Origin: Deltaproteobacteria bacterium
Lineage (GTDB): Bacteria; UBA10199; DSSB01
Assembly (NCBI GenBank): GCA_021772695.1
Contig: JAJFLL010000066.1
Location: forward strand, 1-7,691
Reading direction: 5' to 3'
Length of the DNA: 7,691 bases
Both the position numbers and the translations under genes were made by a program. Positions 1 through 5,347 of this stretch are shown one piece after another; position 1 is the first letter of the stretch, and every line of letters begins with the position of its first letter. Below the pieces are notes generated by a model. That model was not told where the DNA came from. It worked only from the letters and a program-made list of their open reading frames with translations, and did no database searches.

Positions 1-781
1 GGAGCGAAACGATTTTGAGAAACGCTATCAAGCCGGACACCCACTAGGCATTCACGAATTTCTTTATCCACTATTGCAGGGCTGGGATTCGGTTGCCATG
101 AAGGCCGACGTCGAATTAGGGGGGACCGATCAAAAGTTTAACCTGCTCATGGGGCGCACCTTACAACGAGAAGAAGGCCAGACTGAACAAGTGGTTATGA
201 CCATGCCGCTTTTAGAGGGATTGGACGGGGTCGAAAAGATGAGCAAGTCCAAGGGAAATTACATCGGAGTCACCGAAGCCCCCGATTCCATGTTTGGCAA
301 ACTCATGAGTTTAAGCGACGCTTTAATGTGGCGTTATTATGAATTACTCACCGATCTACCCAATGAAAAAATCGTCGCCATGGAAAAAGCGGTTTCGGCC
401 GGTAGCCTGCATCCCAAAACCGCCAAAGTGGCCCTCGCCAAAGATATCGTGGCCCAGTTGCATTCTATCGAAGTCGCTGATCAGGCCGAGGCCAATTTTA
501 CCAAGAGTTTTACCGAACGACAGGTAGAAGACTTGGGGCTTTTCGAAATATCTCTCAAGGCCGGTAGCGTGGCCTTATATGCCTTGGTAAAGGAGGCGGG
601 ATTTGCCAAGACGGGCAACGAAGCCAAGGCAAAAATTAAGGGCGGCAGCATCAAAGTTGCCGGTGAAACCGAGACCAATCCCATGCGTACCTTAACTACA
701 GCAGAATTCGGCAGCGAAGGCCTGAGCCTGCAGGGGAAAAAAGATAAAAAGCGGGTGGAGCTTAGGGTTAGGCCAAAGTGA
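1..781 (+). CDS. tyrS: Tyrosyl-tRNA synthetase, C-terminal part (5' end outside window)
   Basis: Charges tRNA-Tyr with tyrosine in the cytoplasm (class I aminoacyl-tRNA synthetase). The frame is open from base 2 to a TGA at 779-781, giving 259 visible residues. A usual length near 400 means roughly the first third is missing, including the HIGH-type motif. Visible marks are the tyrosine/ATP-pocket stretch ADVELGGTDQKFN (104-142), the class I signature loop KMSKS (236-250) followed by KGNYIGV, and a C-terminal S4 RNA-binding domain (about 548-760) with GNEAKAKIKGGSIKVAG. The ADVELGGTDQKFNLL wording resembles the type-2 TyrS subfamily found in many proteobacteria rather than the E. coli K-12 type; this is from memory of the family. 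The TTG at 74 is not the real start, because homologous sequence continues upstream (ERNDFEKRY, HEFLYPLLQGWD). The gene converges on the lipoprotein operon, with 21 bp between stop codons and no convincing hairpin terminator there. Confidence 0.97.
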   Translation, partial: ERNDFEKRYQAGHPLGIHEFLYPLLQGWDSVAMKADVELGGTDQKFNLLMGRTLQREEGQTEQVVMTMPLLEGLDGVEKMSKSKGNYIGVTEAPDSMFGKLMSLSDALMWRYYELLTDLPNEKIVAMEKAVSAGSLHPKTAKVALAKDIVAQLHSIEVADQAEANFTKSFTERQVEDLGLFEISLKAGSVALYALVKEAGFAKTGNEAKAKIKGGSIKVAGETETNPMRTLTTAEFGSEGLSLQGKKDKKRVELRVRPK

Positions 782-802
782 TTTTGTTGCTTGTTTTTCG
801 AC

Positions 803-1882
803 TTAAAAAGTGGGCGAAGGTGGAAAGTCCGGTGGAAAAGCCAAATCGGAAATTTCCACAAAGGGGATGAAATTCAAACCTTCCACATCGATGCTTCGAT
901 CGATGCACTCCTGTTGATCGACCACTATGCCTGAGGACAGGAGAGCGCAGGCCGCTTGAAAATCTGGTTCATTTGGTTCGGTAGTTTCTACCGAACCACT
1001 CCAAAAATTATCGTCCTCGCGCCATCGTCCAATATCTTGGACTTCAAAATTAAAGATAAAATTTTCAATGCTACCAAAAATAATTTTTAAGGCCGAAAAA
1101 TCCAATCCCATTTGATTAATGAGCAGATGAGCGGTCAGTAAGAGTTCCGATTTATCTTTCGGCACGTCCTCGAAGGGGAAGGGGTCTTCTGGGTTATCGG
1201 GGCCTTTGGGGATACCTACGTAATATTCGGCCTCCTTATTGCTCGGGTCCACCACATCATAACTAACATTGGCAGCAAAGGGGACCAGGCCCAAATATTT
1301 TGTGGGTGAAATGCCACGGAAACGACCGGCACCGGGATTTTCCGGCGTCGGGAAGGCCTTTAGGAATACCCCTATGAGAGCCCTTTTATCGTTAAACCAT
1401 ATGCGATAGCAAACCGGCAACTCCGCAGTATTTCCCGAGCAGGTTTCGCCTTCATAGGGAGTAAAATCAATTTTGACGTTCACCAATTCATCGCCGATGA
1501 TAATTAGGTCTTCAAAGTGGATGAGATCCACTCGACGGGGGATAAGCATTTGATGAAGCGGTTCTAATATTTGATCGACCAATTGAGAATAGTTTTGATA
1601 ATTTTCCGCAGATCTAGAAATCTCATCAGAGATATTATCCCCCGGCATCACCATAGCCTTCAGCATAGCCTTCAATTGGGCAACGTCAGAACCCGAACTC
1701 GCCGGAGTTTCGACATTAAACTCATTGGACAAGCCTTCAGGGAATTGCAAAGATGGAATTTCCGCAAGTCCTGCGGGCGGTCCCGCTGGATTCCCTCCAC
1801 CGATGGGAGTGCTGGCCACGCAGGCCTGTAGGAGATAAATCCAAAGGAGAGAAGCCAATATTTTAAATAATTTTAAATTCAT
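803..1882 (-). CDS. Predicted outer-membrane lipoprotein of unknown function
   Basis: A 359-residue protein whose family I do not recognise. The N-terminus is a lipoprotein signal peptide: a Lys-containing n-region, a hydrophobic core (residues 8-18) and lipobox LQAC with the lipidated Cys at residue 21. Val follows the Cys, so there is no Asp+2 inner-membrane retention signal and outer-membrane placement is likely by the E. coli rule. After a Gly/Pro-rich linker (26-40), the mature part has a helical-looking stretch (66-117) and then a probable beta-rich domain. There are four further Cys (148, 158, 312, 326); 148/158 and 312/326 could pair as disulfides. The tail is rich in Pro and Phe (FPPDFPPSPTF). 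The ATG lies 3 bases after the stop of the TSP3 lipoprotein gene (TAA GGC ATG). An AGGA about ten bases upstream lies inside the end of that gene, so translational coupling and one operon are likely. Function unknown; partnership with the TSP3 lipoprotein is inferred from gene order only. Confidence 0.85.
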   Translation of the reverse strand: MNLKLFKILASLLWIYLLQACVASTPIGGGNPAGPPAGLAEIPSLQFPEGLSNEFNVETPASSGSDVAQLKAMLKAMVMPGDNISDEISRSAENYQNYSQLVDQILEPLHQMLIPRRVDLIHFEDLIIIGDELVNVKIDFTPYEGETCSGNTAELPVCYRIWFNDKRALIGVFLKAFPTPENPGAGRFRGISPTKYLGLVPFAANVSYDVVDPSNKEAEYYVGIPKGPDNPEDPFPFEDVPKDKSELLLTAHLLINQMGLDFSALKIIFGSIENFIFNFEVQDIGRWREDDNFWSGSVETTEPNEPDFQAACALLSSGIVVDQQECIDRSIDVEGLNFIPFVEISDLAFPPDFPPSPTF

Positions 1883-1885
1883 GCC

Positions 1886-3991
1886 TTAAAATCCTGGTGG
1901 TGGGGGCGGCGGTGGTACGGCAATACAGTCTGCCGGACAAGTGCCAACATCCTCTCCGGCAAGGGAGTCGCAAGTCCCATCCCCACAAAAGGATACCGGT
2001 GGAGGAGGCGGTGGAACGGCAATGCAGTCTGCCGGACAAGTGCCAACATCTTCTCCGGCAAGGGAGTCGCAAGTTCCATCCCCGCAAAAAGGCACTGGTG
2101 GGGGAGGAGGGGGTACACCCATGCAGTCGGTGGGACAATTTCCGGCATCCTCTCCTCCAAGGGAATCGCAAAACCCATCACCGCAAAAGGATCCCGGTGG
2201 TGGTGGGGGAGGGCCAAAATCACAGGCATCTCCAATTCCGTTGCCATTCATATCGTTTTGGTCGGGATTGGGGGTGTCAGGACAATTGTCTTGATCGTTG
2301 TCGATATCGTCGCCGTCTTTATCCGGATCACATTCATCTCCCAAACCATCTTGGTCAAAATCAAGCTGGACACTATTTGAGTCCATCGGACAATTGTCAC
2401 AGGCGTCGCCGAAAAAATCGTTATCTTGATCCGCTTGATCGAAATTGGCTTCGAGGGGGCAATTGTCGCACAGGTCCGGGACCTGGTCGGAATCACTATC
2501 TACCGTGGCTGGAAGCTTATCGAAGGGACACCCATCTTCCTCATCGGGAATCCCGTCATTATCATCGTCGGGGTCGCAGACGTCGCCAATGCCGTCCCCA
2601 ATAAATTCACGACGCTCGCTATCTTCTTGAAGAGGATTATAATCCACGGGGCAATTATCGCAGGCGTCGCCAACGCCGTCCTTGTCGCAATCTCCCTGGG
2701 TGGGGTTAATGGATTCATAACAATTGTCGAAAAAATTTTCGATTCCATCTTTATCATCATCCTGCATTTGATAATTGCGCTGAAAATCCGAAAAACAGCA
2801 GCCGTCAAAACAGCCATAAGACGGATCAAATTGCTCGACACATTCTTGATCCGAGACACACGGCGTTTCCTGATTACATCTGGCCAGAATAGGGGGAAAC
2901 CCTGGGCCGGGGGCACAAGTCGCATTTGAGATATCCCTAGCAAAAAGCTTACAGGTTCCTTCCAGACAAAACATATCTTTTCCCGATTCATCCAGTAGGG
3001 CCTCGACAAGGGGACAAGCGTCGAGAAAATATTGACAGTCCACACTGGTAGTGCAGGTGGGAGCGACCTTGCAGGGGACATTTGCATCGTCGCAGGAGTC
3101 TCCGACGCCGTCACCGTCGGTGTCTTGTTGGTCCTGATTATCGTGGTTGGGGCAATTATCCAACTCATTAGGAATTCCATCACCATCCGTGTCGGGATCA
3201 CAGGTGGCGATACCTTCCCGGATCACACATCGAAACCTTGGGCCCGATTCTACCCGTATATCCAAAACTGCATCGACCATATCCTGATTCGAAAATTTGG
3301 TGAACGAAGCCTTCGAGCCGAACCATATGGACAAATAATTTCCGGAAAGAAGCCTGGCGATCCAAACTCGATCCGACTCATCGATGATCACCCAATCACC
3401 TTGCAAATCTTTCAATAAAATTGTCGCCCCCTGGCACAACGACTCCGAATCTCCAGAAAAACAAAGATTAGGAAGATCTAGGCGAAGGGAAGTGGAAAAG
3501 TTTCCTGTTACCGATAGCCCTTGACCAGCGCATCCGTTGAGTTGGGTCTCAAGATTTTGGACTTGATAGGACATCGTGTCCAAGGAGGTTCCGGGTGACA
3601 CCGAACAAGAGGCTGTAGAAAAAGTCAATGAGCCAGGTCCGCAAGCAGTCTCTGGGTAGACCTCCCTTGGGCAACCCGCCTCAAATTTTACTCCTTTTTG
3701 GAAGGTATTGATTCCTTCTCCTTGGGGAAGGCCGGCTTGATTGAAATAGGTTTGCAGCGTCCAGGTCAGGACAAAATCGACAAATTGGAGGGAGCGGGCT
3801 TGGAAAGCTTCGGAACTTAGTTCCGAATCATCCCCCTGTTCGGCAGAGTTGGTGGAAGGCCCCCCCATGCACCCCGATACAAGAGGGGTAAATAGGAGAA
3901 ACAGTAGAATAATTAAAGGGATACCTCTAATACGAGAATAAAAAAATTCCCGAGTATTACCCCTGCGAATACCGGAACCTCGTTGACCCAT
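1886..3991 (-). CDS. Thrombospondin type-3 repeat lipoprotein with C-terminal Cys/polyproline repeats
   Basis: A 701-residue, probably surface-exposed, calcium-binding-type protein. Order of parts: a long basic n-region (1-23), a hydrophobic core (24-38) and lipobox VSGC with lipidated Cys41; an unrecognised N-terminal domain (about 55-264) with scattered Cys; a first TSP3 unit (265-301, DTDGDG, DNCP, GDGVGDSCD); a Cys-rich insert (302-409, 13 Cys); a second TSP3 block (410-592) with repeated DxDxDG and DNCPxDxN units; and three 33-residue FCGDGxCDS...CPxDC modules joined by six or seven prolines (602-701). TSP3 repeats in known proteins bind calcium through the Asp-rich loops, so a rigid stalk or adhesin role is plausible but inferred. 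An in-frame TAA sits two codons upstream of the ATG at 3991, so this is the earliest possible start. Its Shine-Dalgarno is poor (GGATGGGTGGG). No sortase or MYXO-CTERM tail is present; anchoring is by the N-terminal lipid. It is the first gene of an operon with the 359-residue lipoprotein. Confidence 0.93.
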   Translation of the reverse strand: MGQRGSGIRRGNTREFFYSRIRGIPLIILLFLLFTPLVSGCMGGPSTNSAEQGDDSELSSEAFQARSLQFVDFVLTWTLQTYFNQAGLPQGEGINTFQKGVKFEAGCPREVYPETACGPGSLTFSTASCSVSPGTSLDTMSYQVQNLETQLNGCAGQGLSVTGNFSTSLRLDLPNLCFSGDSESLCQGATILLKDLQGDWVIIDESDRVWIARLLSGNYLSIWFGSKASFTKFSNQDMVDAVLDIRVESGPRFRCVIREGIATCDPDTDGDGIPNELDNCPNHDNQDQQDTDGDGVGDSCDDANVPCKVAPTCTTSVDCQYFLDACPLVEALLDESGKDMFCLEGTCKLFARDISNATCAPGPGFPPILARCNQETPCVSDQECVEQFDPSYGCFDGCCFSDFQRNYQMQDDDKDGIENFFDNCYESINPTQGDCDKDGVGDACDNCPVDYNPLQEDSERREFIGDGIGDVCDPDDDNDGIPDEEDGCPFDKLPATVDSDSDQVPDLCDNCPLEANFDQADQDNDFFGDACDNCPMDSNSVQLDFDQDGLGDECDPDKDGDDIDNDQDNCPDTPNPDQNDMNGNGIGDACDFGPPPPPPGSFCGDGFCDSLGGEDAGNCPTDCMGVPPPPPPVPFCGDGTCDSLAGEDVGTCPADCIAVPPPPPPVSFCGDGTCDSLAGEDVGTCPADCIAVPPPPPPPGF
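1892..2188 (-). repeat. Three tandem 99-bp repeats encoding Cys-rich module plus polyproline linker
   Basis: In-frame units lie at 2188-2090, 2089-1991 and 1990-1892, each encoding 33-34 residues: a Phe, a module CGDGxCDSLxGEDxGxCPxDC with four Cys, then a run of six prolines (seven in the last). The two distal units encode an identical 25-residue module. Over those 75 bases they differ at five positions, all synonymous by my reading. The proximal unit is more diverged (Phe for Thr, Gly for Ala, Asn for Thr, Thr for Ala, Met-Gly for Ile-Ala). The proline codons also differ between copies. This looks like a tandem duplication kept at the protein level. The CGDGxCD...CPxDC pattern is familiar from secreted proteins of deltaproteobacteria; its function is not established here. 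Confidence 0.95.
2216..2764 (-). repeat. Thrombospondin type-3 repeat block (residues 410-592 of the lipoprotein)
   Basis: Repeated units of the form DxDxDGxGDxCDNCPxDxNPxQxD give an Asp- and Cys-rich stretch with regular DNCP and GDxCD signatures: GDACDNCP twice, and GDVCDPD and GDECDPD spacers. One unit is atypical: at about residues 456-472 the Asp-rich loop is replaced by SERREFIGDGIGD, so one calcium loop may be lost or altered. On the plus strand this coding yields long open frames with hydrophobic translations, which are artefacts of the biased composition. Confidence 0.9.
3089..3199 (-). repeat. Isolated first thrombospondin type-3 unit (residues 265-301)
   Basis: It encodes DPDTDGDGIPNELDNCP followed by QQDTDGDGVGDSCD. 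These are two complete DxDGDG-type calcium loops with the usual DNCP between them. The unit is separated from the main TSP3 block by about 108 residues of Cys-rich sequence (2765-3088), so the calcium stalk is interrupted. Confidence 0.88.
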
Positions 3992-4018
3992 TTTTTAACC
4001 CACCCATCCTTGGGTGTA

Positions 4019-4047
4019 ATTTTGAGGTTAATTGGGGGGGTAGTCAA
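4019..4047 (-). promoter_or_regulatory. Candidate sigma-70 promoter of the lipoprotein operon
   Basis: On the minus strand, TTGACT (4047-4042, five of six to the -35 consensus) is followed after 17 bases by CAAAAT (4024-4019, four of six to the -10 consensus). Transcription would start near 4012, giving a leader of about 20 bases before the ATG at 3991. The spacer includes seven consecutive C on this strand (4034-4040). The -10 is weak, and consensus use in this organism is assumed. Confidence 0.4.
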
Positions 4048-4271
4048 TATGATACTTTGATCCGGATATGGAAAAACCATAAAGATATAGGTAACTATAC
4101 AAACTAGCTATTTCTTATTTTGTCATTGGAGCTAGGATTTTGAGGGATTGATAAAAAAACAGGTAATAAGGAAGTTAAATCTTGGAGGATAAATCTGATT
4201 TTAATAGGAGTTTTTTACTTAAATGGAATTCTTCTATCAGCTTAAATCTGAGCCTTGTCCCCAGGGTATCA

Positions 4272-4288
4272 TTTATTAATTTAATAAA
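4272..4288. promoter_or_regulatory. Perfect 17-bp AT-only inverted repeat upstream of the barrel-protein gene
   Basis: TTTATTAA and TTAATAAA flank a single central T, giving a perfect 8-bp dyad 76 bases before the ATG at 4364. TTTAAT at 4280-4285 inside it resembles a -10 box, with TTGTCC at 4255-4260 as a poor, widely spaced (19 bp) -35. It could be an operator overlapping a promoter. AT-only dyads also arise by chance in such sequence, so this is tentative. Confidence 0.3.
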
Positions 4289-4345
4289 GTTCCTGCTTTT
4301 GTTACCTTGCTAACTTTTATCTCAATAGTTTGAGTTTTGGCCTAG

Positions 4346-4354
4346 AAGGAAAGG
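4346..4354 (+). promoter_or_regulatory. Ribosome binding site of the barrel-protein gene
   Basis: A purine-rich AAGGAAAGGA element ends about nine bases before the ATG at 4364. This is good Shine-Dalgarno spacing and supports that start. It is clearly stronger than the site before the TSP3 lipoprotein gene. Confidence 0.7.
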
Positions 4355-4363
4355 AAATTTTCT

Positions 4364-5320
4364 ATGTTCAAAAGTAGGTCTCGCTTCATTTCATGGGTTT
4401 TCCTCGTAAGCCTCACTTTATTTTCAACCCCATCCGCCTTGGCCAGCGAGGGTGGTAGCAGTCATTACACCCCGGGGGCCATTGCATCTTTTATCGACTT
4501 CCCCTCCGGAATTCCCTACAACGTAGTCAGTCCCATGTTCGGTTATTTCGGTTCCGCTTCCGCCAACCGTCAATTTCCTATTGCGGGTTTATTGACGGCG
4601 AATGTAGACGCCCAATCTTTTGCCTGGACCCCCTCCTTTCAATACGACTTGCCGAAGAAGGTTTTGGGAGGCCAATACGCCTTTACCCTTGTGCTTCCCG
4701 TAGTGCAGTTAAACGTTGATGCCAATATCATTGGGCAGGGCGGGGGCAATGTTCGGACCAGTCAAAGCAAGACCGGTTTGGGGGATATTTATTTTTCACC
4801 TTTCAATCTCTTTTGGAAAAAAGGAAATTTCAAGATCCTCGCTTCGCTGGCCATGTTTGTTCCCTCGGGTTCTTATACGGTGGGGGATTTGGCTAATATC
4901 GGAAAAAATTATTGGACCTTCAACCCCTATGCGGGGATGGGTTACAACAACCCCAACAACGGTTTGGAAGCCAACGCCTACCTCGGATTTAATTTCAATA
5001 CCGAGAATCCGGCCACTGATTATCTCTCGGGCCACGAATTTTATCTGGATTTTACCGTCAATAAGCGATTCAAGAATGGCTTTGGCGTCGGCGGGACCGG
5101 GTATGTCTTTCAACAAATTACAGGGGACAGCGGTTCGGGGGCTCGCCTGGGGAATTTTCGTGGTCGAACTATCGGTTTGGGCCCTGAAGTTTCTTACGTC
5201 ACTCCTCTACCCAACGGCATTCTCTTTGCGATGGAAGCCAAGTGGATTCCAGAAATCGAAGTCAAGAATCGCTTGCAGGGACATTGGGTCTGGTTCAAGT
5301 TCGCCTTTATTTTTAAATAA
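4364..5320 (+). CDS. Outer-membrane protein of the Phenol_MetA_deg (MetA-pathway) type
   Basis: A 318-residue predicted outer-membrane beta-barrel. The signal peptide has Lys/Arg at 3-7, a hydrophobic core at 8-20 and an Ala-Leu-Ala motif at 25-27, with likely cleavage before Ser28. The mature protein has alternating beta-strand pattern and the family's recurring features: GLGDIYFSPFNLFWK (138-152), the FVPSGSY strand (165-171), GKNYWTFNPYAGMGY (180-194), TGYVFQQITGDSG (245-257) and GPEVSYV (273-279), ending in an aromatic strand WFKFAFIFK. Members are annotated from phenol-degradation clusters as putative outer-membrane transporters of hydrophobic compounds; the actual substrate is generally unproven and none is shown here. 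The terminal residue is Lys after Phe, not the usual final Phe of barrel proteins. The gene stands alone on its strand, has a strong ribosome binding site, and ends 9 bp before the convergent sulfatase stop codon. Confidence 0.85.
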   Translation: MFKSRSRFISWVFLVSLTLFSTPSALASEGGSSHYTPGAIASFIDFPSGIPYNVVSPMFGYFGSASANRQFPIAGLLTANVDAQSFAWTPSFQYDLPKKVLGGQYAFTLVLPVVQLNVDANIIGQGGGNVRTSQSKTGLGDIYFSPFNLFWKKGNFKILASLAMFVPSGSYTVGDLANIGKNYWTFNPYAGMGYNNPNNGLEANAYLGFNFNTENPATDYLSGHEFYLDFTVNKRFKNGFGVGGTGYVFQQITGDSGSGARLGNFRGRTIGLGPEVSYVTPLPNGILFAMEAKWIPEIEVKNRLQGHWVWFKFAFIFK

Positions 5321-5323
5321 ATG

Positions 5324-5347
5324 CAGCGTTTATTCGCTGATTTTTTT
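5324..5347 (+). terminator. Intrinsic terminator of the barrel-protein gene, overlapping the sulfatase 3' end
   Basis: A perfect 5-bp stem CAGCG (5324-5328) / CGCTG (5335-5339) with a TTTATT loop is followed by A and seven T (5341-5347), three bases after the barrel-protein stop. The stem is short but GC-rich, and the T-tract is in the right place. The loop carries the sulfatase stop codon (5330-5332), and the downstream arm and T-tract encode its last residues (KKISE). In the minus direction the hairpin is followed by a mixed T/A stretch, so it may stop sulfatase transcripts less efficiently. Confidence 0.65.

Larger units (their letters stand above)
3992..4363. other. 372-bp AT-rich divergent intergenic region
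   Basis: It separates the divergently transcribed lipoprotein operon (minus) and barrel-protein gene (plus), so it should carry both promoters. It contains a candidate minus-strand promoter with a seven-G spacer tract near 4019-4047, a short inverted repeat TATGG-AAAAA-CCATA at 4067-4081, three copies of TAAATCT (4176, 4190, 4243), a perfect AT-only inverted repeat at 4272-4288, and the ribosome binding site of the barrel-protein gene. I see no tRNA-like fold, no riboswitch I can name, and no convincing small gene. An 18-codon ATG frame at 4223 has only a distant AGGAG. Confidence 0.8.

Noticed and set aside
782..811. Possible terminator between the converging tyrS and lipoprotein genes
   Set aside because: The only hairpin seen is ACTT-AAA-AAGT at 801-811, four weak base pairs with no T-tract on the proper side in either direction.
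481..861. Minus-strand 126-residue frame across the tyrS 3' end
   Set aside because: It overlaps the conserved S4 domain of tyrS on the opposite strand and the end of the lipoprotein gene. Its translation has no family features.
1892..2188. CRISPR or mobile-element interpretation of the 99-bp repeats
   Set aside because: The units are directly adjacent without unique spacers, keep the reading frame and encode conserved Cys modules. There are no terminal inverted repeats or transposase.
1897..2604. Plus-strand frames across the repeats (1897-2604, 1941-2294) and minus-strand frames in other registers (1863-2171, 1879-2247)
   Set aside because: They are out-of-frame readings of the 99-bp tandem repeats. 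Low-complexity Arg/His/Pro or Gly/Ser translations repeat with the DNA unit, and the TSP3 lipoprotein frame explains the region fully.
2426..3418. Long plus-strand open frames (2426-2929, 3032-3418) with hydrophobic, Ile/Val-rich translations
   Set aside because: They are antisense to the TSP3 block. Repeated Asp and Cys codons read backwards give Ile, Val and Ala codons, so the frames follow from composition. No ribosome binding site or recognisable protein supports them.
4223..4279. 18-codon ATG frame in the intergenic region as a leader peptide or small gene
   Set aside because: The nearest AGGAG (4205-4209) is 13 bases from the ATG, the peptide has no distinctive content, and no attenuator hairpin follows.
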